Positions 22,547 through 28,635 of a DNA stretch of 28,635 nucleotides are shown piece after piece (positions within the stretch are counted from its first letter, which is position 1; the number at the start of each line of letters is the position of its first letter). Both the position numbers and the translations under genes were made by a program. This DNA is from CAYTTA01 sp964440655 (GTDB taxonomy: Bacteria > Bacteroidota > Rhodothermia > Balneolales > Balneolaceae), in NCBI GenBank assembly GCA_964440655.1, contig CAYTTA010000032.1:1-28635 (forward strand). Reading direction: 5' to 3'. The notes beneath the pieces are model-generated. The model was not told where the DNA came from. It saw nothing but the letters and a program-made list of their open reading frames with translations, and did not search any database.

Positions 22547-24547
22547 ATGAGCAGTCAAAACAGAGTGGATACAGATGAGTTAATTCTCCGGGCCATTCGG
22601 TCTCTGGAGAAAGAGATCGAGGCGGTGCGGGAGAAGCCCTCTTCGGACATCCTTTACCAGGGGGAGCGGCAGAGTTCCCTTTCCGGCACTCCCGGCCAGA
22701 TCGATATCAAATTTGAGACGCATCAGCCGGCGATTCGCTTTGCCGAACAGATCCGGGCGACCAACGGAGAGAAAGAGTGGACCGTAACGCCGGTCTCTTT
22801 TGAGAAAAATGTAATTGTTCTCCGTTTTCCGGAGGATCCGGGGCCGTTGGCGGAGCTCCAGGTGGAGTGGGAGAATGATTTTGTCCTGCAGAGAACTCTC
22901 GAGCAGCTCGAAAAGCTCCGATCGGCCGACAGCCATACAAAAGAACGGATCGACCGGCTCTTCAGGACGGACGGGGAGCTTGCCGATCCGGTTGCGGTCG
23001 TCGATGACGGGATGCGAAACGAGGCACAGAGGCGCGCCATGGAGCAGTCTGCCCGCTGTCCGTCTCTGTTCATATGGGGGCCGCCGGGAACTGGCAAAAC
23101 CGCCACTCTGGGGTACATCATCGCCAACTACCTGAAACGGGGCAAGAGTGTCCTCTTTGCCTCGAACACCAACCGGGCGGTCGATGTGGGACTGATCAGT
23201 ACGTTGCGTGCACTGGAACGTGTGGCTCCGGAGCTGGACCGTCGCAGCCTCTGCCGTTTCGGAGATCCGGCGCTGGAAGAACAGGAGCTGGAGGAGGTGC
23301 TGTTTGAGCGGCAGCTGGAAAACCTTGTCCGCGAGAGAGAGGCGCAGGGGGCTGCATGGGCGGATCTTCTGGCCCGCGAGGAGGAGCTCCGGAAAGCGGT
23401 CGAGAAAGGAGCCGCCCGCGGTAAGGGGTTCGCGCAGCTGGAGGAGGCGATGTCGCAGCTTGAATGGATTGAAAGAGAGATCCGGGCAGAGGGCGGGCGT
23501 CAGCTGCTTGAAGAGAAACTCAGCGAACTCTCGTTTGTCAATGAACGGGTGGAGCTGAAGAAGCGGAGCCTGGTGGCAACCACTCTTGCCAAGGTCTGCA
23601 CCTCCGAACTTTTTGACGGGCTGGATTTCGATGCCGTGGTGATCGATGAGGGATCCATGGCAAGCCTTCCCTACCTTCTGGTGCTCGCCTCTCATGCCCG
23701 CCTGCACAGAGTGATTGTCGGAGACCCCATGCAGCTTCCACCCATCGCGATGACCGGCGACCGGGAGGCCCGTGAATTTCTGGAGAAGGACATTTTCACT
23801 CTCGCCTCCGGAGCAGACTCGACCGGCTCCCTCTTTGCATGGCATGACCGGAACAAAGAGTGCACCTGTTTCTTTGATACCCAGTACCGGCTGCAGCCAT
23901 CGCTGGCCAGCCTTATCAGTACCGTCTTCTATGAAGGAAGGCTCCGAAGTGCCGGTACAGAGAATGCAGGAACCGGATCTGTCGGGATTCAGGGAGACTA
24001 CAGGCAGGAGGGGCGGCATCCGGCGGCGGTCAACAATCGGGACCGGGCCTGGCATCTGGTGGATACTTCCCGGTACGGGCCGGTCCTGACACAAAAGAGC
24101 GGAGGCCAGGGGTTTCAGCCGGTGAATGAAATCCACCAGCAGCTCATTGTGCGTCTGATCGAAAACATGCTCTCAAAGGGGATCTCCCCAGGAGATATCG
24201 GGGTGATGGTGCCCTTCCGGAGCACGGTCTACGATTTGCGGACCCGGCTCTATGAGAAATCGATCCGGGAACTGGAGGTGGGTACGGTACATACTTTTCA
24301 GGGACGTGAAAAACCCTATATCCTTTTCGATACGGTGATGAGCGGGGAAGAGAGCGGAGGCCGGATCCGTCACTATTCGGTCCGCCCTCTCGACGAGACC
24401 AAGAACGGATTGAGTGTCCCCCGACTGCTCAATGTCGCCTTTTCCAGAAGCCGCAAAGAGCTTATCATTCTTGCTGACATGCGACACATCCGCCATGTCT
24501 ACGGGAAGAAGTTTCTGGGAAGACTTCTCGAGCGGATGGTGAAGTGA
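22547..24547 (+). CDS. Superfamily 1 helicase, DNA2/SMUBP2 (UPF1-like) type
   Basis: A 666-residue ATP-dependent DNA or RNA helicase. It has an N-terminal region with a beta-rich part around residues 50-110, Walker A GPPGTGKT (178-185), and a long charged helical insertion (about 245-340, probably coiled coil). Walker B is VVIDEGSMA (about 365-372; the family usually has DEAxQ, so the Gly-Ser-Met is slightly unusual). Then come VGDPMQLPP (391-399), FDTQYRLQPSLASL, VGTVHTFQGREKPYILFDTV and LLNVAFSRSRKELIIL. No nuclease or other added domain is seen. The ATG at 22547 was chosen because upstream sequence in this frame overlaps the regulator gene. There is no ribosome site before it. The substrate is unknown, and the gene order does not reveal its role. 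Confidence 0.88.
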   Translation: MSSQNRVDTDELILRAIRSLEKEIEAVREKPSSDILYQGERQSSLSGTPGQIDIKFETHQPAIRFAEQIRATNGEKEWTVTPVSFEKNVIVLRFPEDPGPLAELQVEWENDFVLQRTLEQLEKLRSADSHTKERIDRLFRTDGELADPVAVVDDGMRNEAQRRAMEQSARCPSLFIWGPPGTGKTATLGYIIANYLKRGKSVLFASNTNRAVDVGLISTLRALERVAPELDRRSLCRFGDPALEEQELEEVLFERQLENLVREREAQGAAWADLLAREEELRKAVEKGAARGKGFAQLEEAMSQLEWIEREIRAEGGRQLLEEKLSELSFVNERVELKKRSLVATTLAKVCTSELFDGLDFDAVVIDEGSMASLPYLLVLASHARLHRVIVGDPMQLPPIAMTGDREAREFLEKDIFTLASGADSTGSLFAWHDRNKECTCFFDTQYRLQPSLASLISTVFYEGRLRSAGTENAGTGSVGIQGDYRQEGRHPAAVNNRDRAWHLVDTSRYGPVLTQKSGGQGFQPVNEIHQQLIVRLIENMLSKGISPGDIGVMVPFRSTVYDLRTRLYEKSIRELEVGTVHTFQGREKPYILFDTVMSGEESGGRIRHYSVRPLDETKNGLSVPRLLNVAFSRSRKELIILADMRHIRHVYGKKFLGRLLERMVK

Positions 24548-24672
24548 TCTGCCGGAAGGCCTCGGGCGATCCCCGGTTCCGATCCGCACCCGTTCGATCC
24601 GCGATGTAATCTTTCGGAAAGTTTAGGAGTGCTCTATATCCCGACCGAAGTTTCTGAACCGCGGCATGACTC

Positions 24673-25506
24673 TTATTCCGACTGGCCGGAGAGATTGAAA
24701 TCCCCCTGAAGGTAGCGCGTTGCCAGTCGTTTTTCATCAACCCGTTTCCACCCCTCGAGCAACCGCTCGTCAAGAGCCGCCAGGGTCATCTCCCTCTTCC
24801 CGAGTGCTCCGGGGCCGCGGGCCACTTTCCACCCGGCTGCCGCCATGGCCGCACGGGCACCTGAAGAAGCTCCGTAGGTGGAGAGAAGAACATCCGGCGC
24901 ACTCCAGGCACTGAGTCTTTCAAAGATATCCGCTCTCCAGAGGGAAGGGGATCTGGAGGGGGAAAATGGGTCGAAGATGATGCTCCGAACGGGATCCGGC
25001 GGACCCTCGAACCGCTCGAACAGGCCGGCAAAAAGATGAACATGCAGATTTTCTGACAACCGGAACTCATTCCAGCCGGGGCGGAGCGATGAGAAGATCC
25101 GATGAAGGAGTTCAGCTCCGTCCGGCAGCCCCAGAAGAGAGGGGTAGTTGAGCCCCGCGGCCTGCTCTAGGGTGAGAGGAAAGGCTTCGATCGATGTGTA
25201 GGTAACCGGAGGGTGCGCCCCCCCTCCGAGCTGCTGCATCAGGATAAGCAGATGGAGGCCTGTTCCGAATCCCACCTCCAGAAGATGATGCGGTGAGTGT
25301 GAGTCCCGGATCCGCTCTATCAGACGGGGGGTGTTGAAAAAAACGTGGAAACTTTCGGCAATCGCTCCGTTCGGATTGTGGAAATATTCCCCGAACTGTT
25401 CCGACCAGAGTGTATCGGACCCATCCAGTGAGCGGTGGGTCCGTGCAGCGTGCCCCTCTCCGGCATGATCAGGCGTCTTCACGGATGCGGCTTCCCTCCT
25501 CTGCAT
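24673..25506 (-). CDS. mnmD: tRNA (mnm5s2U34) methyltransferase MnmD
   Basis: A stand-alone version of the methyltransferase half of MnmC; it uses SAM to methylate the nm5 group at wobble uridine 34 of tRNA. The core begins SDTLWSEQFGEYFHNPNGAIAESFHVFF, then has the SAM motif LLEVGFGTGLHLLILM, YTSIEAFPLTLEQAAGLNYPSLLG, the family block IIFDPFSPSRSPSLWRADIFERL, and the end STYGASSGARAAMAAAGWKVARGPGALGKREM, all typical. There is no oxidase (FAD) domain. The start is uncertain. ATG at 25506 overlaps the alcohol dehydrogenase gene by 38 bases; GTG at 25479 overlaps it by only 11 and has GAGGGA ten bases before it. Either way the genes are coupled, without an obvious functional link. Confidence 0.9.
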   Translation of the reverse strand: MQRREAASVKTPDHAGEGHAARTHRSLDGSDTLWSEQFGEYFHNPNGAIAESFHVFFNTPRLIERIRDSHSPHHLLEVGFGTGLHLLILMQQLGGGAHPPVTYTSIEAFPLTLEQAAGLNYPSLLGLPDGAELLHRIFSSLRPGWNEFRLSENLHVHLFAGLFERFEGPPDPVRSIIFDPFSPSRSPSLWRADIFERLSAWSAPDVLLSTYGASSGARAAMAAAGWKVARGPGALGKREMTLAALDERLLEGWKRVDEKRLATRYLQGDFNLSGQSE

Positions 25507-26710
25507 GAGTTCTTTGATGTTCGGTCGCCTCAAAGATCCGCACAATCTCATCGCGTGTGAGTGGACCTGCCGCATTCAGGGGCTCGCCGTTCCCGTAGGT
25601 CCGGATGGCGTAGTCCGCTATTTCGGCAAAAGCCTCCCGGGGGATTCCCACATCGGAGAGGCTCTGCCAGAGCCCGTTCTCTTTAAGCCAATTTCCGAGC
25701 TGTTTAATACAGGCATGGGCCTCCTCCCGAAGAGTCCCTGTCCGGACACCAAATACACGTCTGCCCATCAGTGCGATGCGATCGGTCGCCCGCTCCTTCT
25801 CGACCAGCCAGCTGAACCAGGCCGGATAGAGGGTGGCAAGACCCCGTCCGTGCGATAGATTGGGGTTGTATCCGCTCAGCGCATGCTCCATGTTGTGCAT
25901 GATGAACGGGGTTCGTTTGCGACCCACCTGCTGCATCCCATTCAGTGCCAGAGTGGAAGTCCAGAGCATCTGCCCGCGCAGTACGGGATTTCCCGGATCT
26001 TTTTCAATCAGCGGCAGGGTCCGCACTACCGTGTCGATGATCCCTTCACTGTAGCGGTCGGCCGGAGGTGAGTCGTTTCCGCCCAGCAGGTAATTCTCGA
26101 AAACATGGCTGAGAATGTCTGCCGCTCCATCCCGTGTGGTCTGAAGGGGAAGGGTTGTGTGAAAATGGGGATTGAGCCAGGAGGCTGTGGGCCTGAGAAA
26201 TGAGTAGCTGATGGGTGCCTTGCCTTTTACCTCCGGGTTGGAGATGACAGCCGCAGCGGAGACCTCCGAAGCGGTTGCAGCTGTGGTCGGGATGGTGGCG
26301 ATCGGGATCGCTCCTTTCAGTTTTCCGTGGCGGGGGCTGCCGGTCACATACTCCCAGATCTCCTCCTCTTCGTCATGAATGAGTGCCGCGATCGCCTTCG
26401 CGGCATCCATTACCGATCCGCCGCCGAATCCGAGAACCGCCTGAACGCCGGCCTGTTTGCCGGATTCGGCAGCCCGGTTTATGGTCTGGGAGTGGGGGTT
26501 CGGCTCAATCCCCCGGAAAACGGTGCTTTCGATTCCACGCCGCTTGAGCTGATCCATCACCTGGGTGAAATACCCGAGACGTTCCACCGACCCGCCACCG
26601 ATTACAACAAGAATCCGGCTCCCCAGTCGGGCAAGTTCATCGGCGAAGGCGTCCGCCTTGTCGCGGCCAAAGAAAATTTTGGTTGGAATGTGGAGTTCAA
26701 ACGAGTGCAT
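25469..26710 (-). CDS. Iron-containing alcohol dehydrogenase (group III)
   Basis: Cytoplasmic NAD(P)-dependent alcohol or aldehyde oxidoreductase with 413 residues, close to the family size. The nucleotide motif is LGFGGGSVMDAAKAIA (GGGSVMD at 96-102). The metal ligands are intact: Asp198 and His202 (DGAADILSH), His276 (MEHALSGY) and His287 (LSHGRGLA). The usual TTAGTGSE loop reads TTAATASE. The overall pattern (EEIWEYVTG, HNMEHALSGYNPNLSHGRGLA) resembles butanol dehydrogenase/YqhD-like enzymes, which typically reduce aldehydes with NADPH; the true substrate is unknown. No SD is seen before the ATG. The promoter must lie in the 150-base divergent gap, which holds a perfect palindrome. Confidence 0.92.
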   Translation of the reverse strand: MHSFELHIPTKIFFGRDKADAFADELARLGSRILVVIGGGSVERLGYFTQVMDQLKRRGIESTVFRGIEPNPHSQTINRAAESGKQAGVQAVLGFGGGSVMDAAKAIAALIHDEEEEIWEYVTGSPRHGKLKGAIPIATIPTTAATASEVSAAAVISNPEVKGKAPISYSFLRPTASWLNPHFHTTLPLQTTRDGAADILSHVFENYLLGGNDSPPADRYSEGIIDTVVRTLPLIEKDPGNPVLRGQMLWTSTLALNGMQQVGRKRTPFIMHNMEHALSGYNPNLSHGRGLATLYPAWFSWLVEKERATDRIALMGRRVFGVRTGTLREEAHACIKQLGNWLKENGLWQSLSDVGIPREAFAEIADYAIRTYGNGEPLNAAGPLTRDEIVRIFEATEHQRTHAEEGSRIREDA

Positions 26711-26750
26711 GAGAAAAATCGTGAATGGGTGGCAGGTTGTTGCTACTTTG

Positions 26751-26771
26751 TCAGGAGATTGAATCTCCTGA
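26751..26771. promoter_or_regulatory. Perfect 21-bp palindrome, probable operator
   Basis: TCAGGAGATT (26751-26760) and AATCTCCTGA (26762-26771) are exact reverse complements around a single central G. The palindrome sits 41 bases before the alcohol dehydrogenase start and 90 before the M20 amidohydrolase start, in the gap between two divergent genes. This is the usual place for the binding site of a dimeric regulator. As RNA it could not fold stably, because its loop is one base, and no T run follows, so a terminator is unlikely. Confidence 0.6.
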
Positions 26772-26860
26772 TCGATACCCGGCTCTCCTCGCTTCAGCTG
26801 CCGGCAGAATCAGCACTTTCTGACATCTTCCTACGATAATGTAATCATTGAGATTCTATT

Positions 26861-28066
26861 ATGGCAGTGACTTTCGATGACCTGAAGAAGAGGGCGAAGG
26901 AGTATCACTCCTGGATGGTTGATATCCGGCGCCATCTGCACCGGAATCCGGAGGTGAGCTATCAAGAGTACGAAACGACCCGTTTTATCGAGCAGCAGCT
27001 TACGCGTCTTGGGATCCGGGTGGAGCGGCCCCTGGAGACCGGCTGCATCGGCATTCTGGAGGGGAAACAGGTACGGGAGCCGGGTAGACAAGTCATCGCC
27101 CTGCGTGCCGACATCGATGCCCTGGCGATGCAGGAGGAGGGGGAACACAAGGAGGGTTTTCTCTCCGAACGCCCCGGAATTGCACACTGCTGCGGACATG
27201 ATGCCCATACCGCCAATCTGCTCGGGGCAGCGAGGATTGTTGCCGACTTTGCGGACCGGCTCCAGAGAACGGTTGTGTTCATCTTCCAGCCGGGCGAGGA
27301 GATGCTCCCCGGCGGCGGGCGGCTGCTTACGGAAACAGGCATTCTCCAGGAGCTCGGGGTGCAGGAGATCTATGGACTTCACACGAATCCGATGCATCCG
27401 CCCGGAACGATTGCCGTGAAGAGCGGTCCCATGATGGCACGCCCCGATGAATTTGAGGCGGAGCTGGTCGGAAAGGGGGGGCACGCCGCGGCTCCCCATA
27501 TGGCGGTGGACCCGGTGGTCATGGCCGCCGGGGCGGTCACCGCTTTTCAGACCATCGTGAGCCGGAATCTTGATCCGACAGAGCCGGCAGTCATTACCGT
27601 GGGAAAGATTGAAGGGGGCTCGACCTACAATGTCATCCCGGAAAAAGCCCTGCTGAAAGGGACGGTACGCACCTTCAGCAAGGAGACCGCTTTCCGGATC
27701 CGCGACCGGATGGAGCAGGTACTGGACGGGGTGGCCCGGACCGCGGGCGGCAGCTATCGTTTCCGGTTCAACGAAGGGTATCCTGCGGTGGACAATGATC
27801 CCCTTTTGACGGAAAAACTTCGCAAAACGGCTTCTGCCCTCCTCGGGGAGGAGAGAGTGATCAGGCTTGAGCGCCCCGTCATGGCCGGTGAGGATTTTGC
27901 ATTCTATCAGCAGGTAATTCCGGGAGTTTTCTTCTTTCTCGGGAGCGGCAGCCCCGAGACCGGATCGGACTGGAGCTGGCACCATCCCAAATACAATGTG
28001 GATGAAAGCTCTTTCCTGACCGGAGCCCCCCTGATGGCAGCCCTGGCACTGGGAAGCGTGGTGTGA
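26861..28066 (+). CDS. M20 family metallo-amidohydrolase (HipO/CpsA type)
   Basis: Cleaves an amide bond of an N-acylated amino acid or similar compound using a two-metal centre. The 401-residue protein begins with DIRRHLHRNPEVSYQEYET. The metal and catalytic residues are ALRADIDALAM, HCCGHDAHTANLLGAA (Cys111, His113), QPGEE (146-147), GLHTNP (His174) and the final SWHHPKYNVDE. GKGGHAAAPHMAVDPV marks the inserted dimerisation domain. Substrates of M20D enzymes range from hippurate and acetyl-diaminopimelate to indole-acetyl conjugates, and the sequence does not choose among them. No signal peptide is present, so it is cytoplasmic. There is no clear ribosome site. Confidence 0.93.
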   Translation: MAVTFDDLKKRAKEYHSWMVDIRRHLHRNPEVSYQEYETTRFIEQQLTRLGIRVERPLETGCIGILEGKQVREPGRQVIALRADIDALAMQEEGEHKEGFLSERPGIAHCCGHDAHTANLLGAARIVADFADRLQRTVVFIFQPGEEMLPGGGRLLTETGILQELGVQEIYGLHTNPMHPPGTIAVKSGPMMARPDEFEAELVGKGGHAAAPHMAVDPVVMAAGAVTAFQTIVSRNLDPTEPAVITVGKIEGGSTYNVIPEKALLKGTVRTFSKETAFRIRDRMEQVLDGVARTAGGSYRFRFNEGYPAVDNDPLLTEKLRKTASALLGEERVIRLERPVMAGEDFAFYQQVIPGVFFFLGSGSPETGSDWSWHHPKYNVDESSFLTGAPLMAALALGSVV

Positions 28067-28083
28067 ACTTTGTAATTTCTTCT

Positions 28084-28137
28084 GCTTTCGGTGCTTTCGG
28101 TGCTTTCGGTGCTTTCGGTGCTTTCGGTGCTTTCGGT
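28084..28137. repeat. Six tandem copies of a 9-bp unit
   Basis: The 9-mer GCTTTCGGT is repeated six times without a single change, followed by a partial GC. It starts 17 bases after the M20 stop codon and ends 34 bases before the PfkB start. Because the unit is a multiple of three, gain or loss of copies would not shift any frame read through it, but it would change the promoter or leader length of the PfkB gene. The frame of the PfkB gene is open through the array (Leu-Ser-Val repeats), but no good start lies there. Confidence 0.9.
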
Positions 28138-28171
28138 GCCGTACAATCTTTTCAACCCAATTCAATCTCCC

Positions 28172-28635
28172 ATGAGCCTGCTTGTTGTCGGATCGGTAGC
28201 CTACGATGGAATAGAAACGCCTTTTGGCAAAACAGACCGGGTTCTGGGCGGGTCGGCGACCTACCTCTCCCTGGCCGCCTCCTTTTTCACAGAAAATATC
28301 CACCTGGTCGGTGTGGTGGGGCGTGATTTTGCCGATGAGGATCTGGAGAGATTCAAGAAACGGGGAATCGATCTGGGGGGTCTCCAGGTGGACTCCGAGG
28401 GGGACACCTTTTTCTGGAGGGGGAAATACCACTACGATCTGAACAATCGCGATACGCTCGAGACACGCCTCAATGTCTTCGAGCACTTCAATCCCGTGAT
28501 CCCAGAGAGCTACCGGAAATGCAGATACGTAGCACTCGGGAATATCGAGCCCGGCCTGCAGGAACGCGCCGGCCGGGTATTCCACCGCCGCGCCCGACAG
28601 CGTCACGGTCGCCGGGTCCGGCTCCCAGAACGTCT
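28172..28635 (+). CDS. PfkB-family sugar kinase, cut by the window end
   Basis: The N-terminal 130 or so residues of a ribokinase-fold kinase: MSLLVVGSVAYDGIETPFG, then RVLGGSATYLSLAASFF (the GG substrate-binding motif), VGVVGRDF and a conserved FFWRGKYHYDLNNRDT stretch. It reads well up to LGNIEPGLQ. After about position 28560 the frame stays open, but the residues become arginine-rich (ERAGRVFHRRARQRHGRR) and no longer look like the family. The base composition jumps at the same place, so the natural gene is probably interrupted by a chimeric end. The ATP-binding C-terminal half, which would identify the substrate class, is absent. Confidence 0.85.
   Translation, partial: MSLLVVGSVAYDGIETPFGKTDRVLGGSATYLSLAASFFTENIHLVGVVGRDFADEDLERFKKRGIDLGGLQVDSEGDTFFWRGKYHYDLNNRDTLETRLNVFEHFNPVIPESYRKCRYVALGNIEPGLQERAGRVFHRRARQRHGRRVRLPER
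28560..28635 (-). other. High-GC terminal segment, probably foreign coding DNA joined to the PfkB gene
   Basis: The last 75 bases are about 75% GC, well above the window average. On the minus strand they encode a plausible protein stretch beginning TFWEPDPATVTLSGAAVEYP. Nearly every third codon position is G or C, which is the mark of a gene from a high-GC genome. On the plus strand the PfkB reading becomes meaningless here. The segment is therefore a fragment of another gene, either by misassembly or by a real junction. Confidence 0.55.

Noticed and set aside
22580..24136. 518-codon open frame opposite the helicase gene
   Set aside because: The helicase motifs on the plus strand are complete and in order; the antisense reading is an incidental shadow in GC-rich DNA.
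24548..24672. Terminator between the helicase and mnmD genes
   Set aside because: No stem of useful length followed by a T run was found on either strand.
28084..28137. CRISPR-like array
   Set aside because: Units are 9 bp, directly adjacent and identical, with no spacers; it is a simple tandem repeat.
26831..28606. 591-codon minus-strand frame covering the M20 gene, the repeat and the window end
   Set aside because: Most of it is antisense to a clear M20 enzyme and to the PfkB gene. Only its first 25 or so codons look coding, and these are better explained as a foreign fragment at the end.

Overview
The window (28.6 kb, roughly 57% GC) is an ordinary chromosomal stretch of a free-living bacterium. 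It is probably from the Bacteroidota/Rhodothermota/Balneolota side of the tree. This placement is inferred from memory of families and was not searched. The grounds are a Tgt of the Bacteroidota type with an eroded zinc site, a PfkB kinase resembling those I recall from Balneolales, weak or absent Shine-Dalgarno sequences at many starts, and several TTG starts. There are no phage, transposon, CRISPR, tRNA or rRNA genes.

Layout: 1-2.3 kb holds an upstream terminator, tgt (-) and a polyprenol-phosphate mannosyltransferase-like GT2 gene (+). At 2.3-7.3 kb a minus-strand block holds the three-gene proton-translocating transhydrogenase (pntA1-pntA2-pntB), then nth and a MEMO/AmmeMemoRadiSam-B gene with overlapping ends. 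At 7.3-10.1 kb are trxB and a YifB/ComM AAA+ gene (+). At 10.1-11.6 kb are a DUF6580-like membrane protein and the 3-methyladenine glycosylase (-). At 11.7-14.5 kb is mutS (+), followed by a good terminator. At 14.6-17.1 kb are a small Ig-like lipoprotein and a fused phosphotransferase/P-loop kinase (-). At 17.2-18.9 kb is a cysE-cysM cysteine operon (+). At 19.1-24.5 kb a plus-strand run holds a GMC oxidoreductase, its gluconate-2-dehydrogenase-subunit-3-like lipoprotein, a GntR regulator and a DNA2/SMUBP2-type helicase. At 24.7-26.7 kb are mnmD and an iron alcohol dehydrogenase (-). At 26.9-28.6 kb are an M20 amidohydrolase, a 9-bp tandem repeat and a PfkB sugar kinase cut by the window end.

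Functionally the window mixes housekeeping themes. They are tRNA wobble modification (tgt, mnmD), DNA repair and recombination (nth, mpg, mutS, comM, helicase), NADPH/thiol redox (pnt, trxB, cysteine synthesis) and sugar or alcohol oxidation (GMC pair, Fe-ADH, PfkB).

The most notable signals are as follows. Metal-binding cysteines are lost in three unrelated enzymes (Tgt, Nth, ComM). MEMO carries a PqqD-like N-terminal region and overlaps nth. A perfect 21-bp palindrome lies between the Fe-ADH and M20 genes. A terminator-like hairpin sits in the pntA leader. A six-copy 9-bp repeat precedes the PfkB gene. The last about 75 bases look like DNA from a different, higher-GC genome joined to the PfkB gene. 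I see no clearly new multi-gene system.
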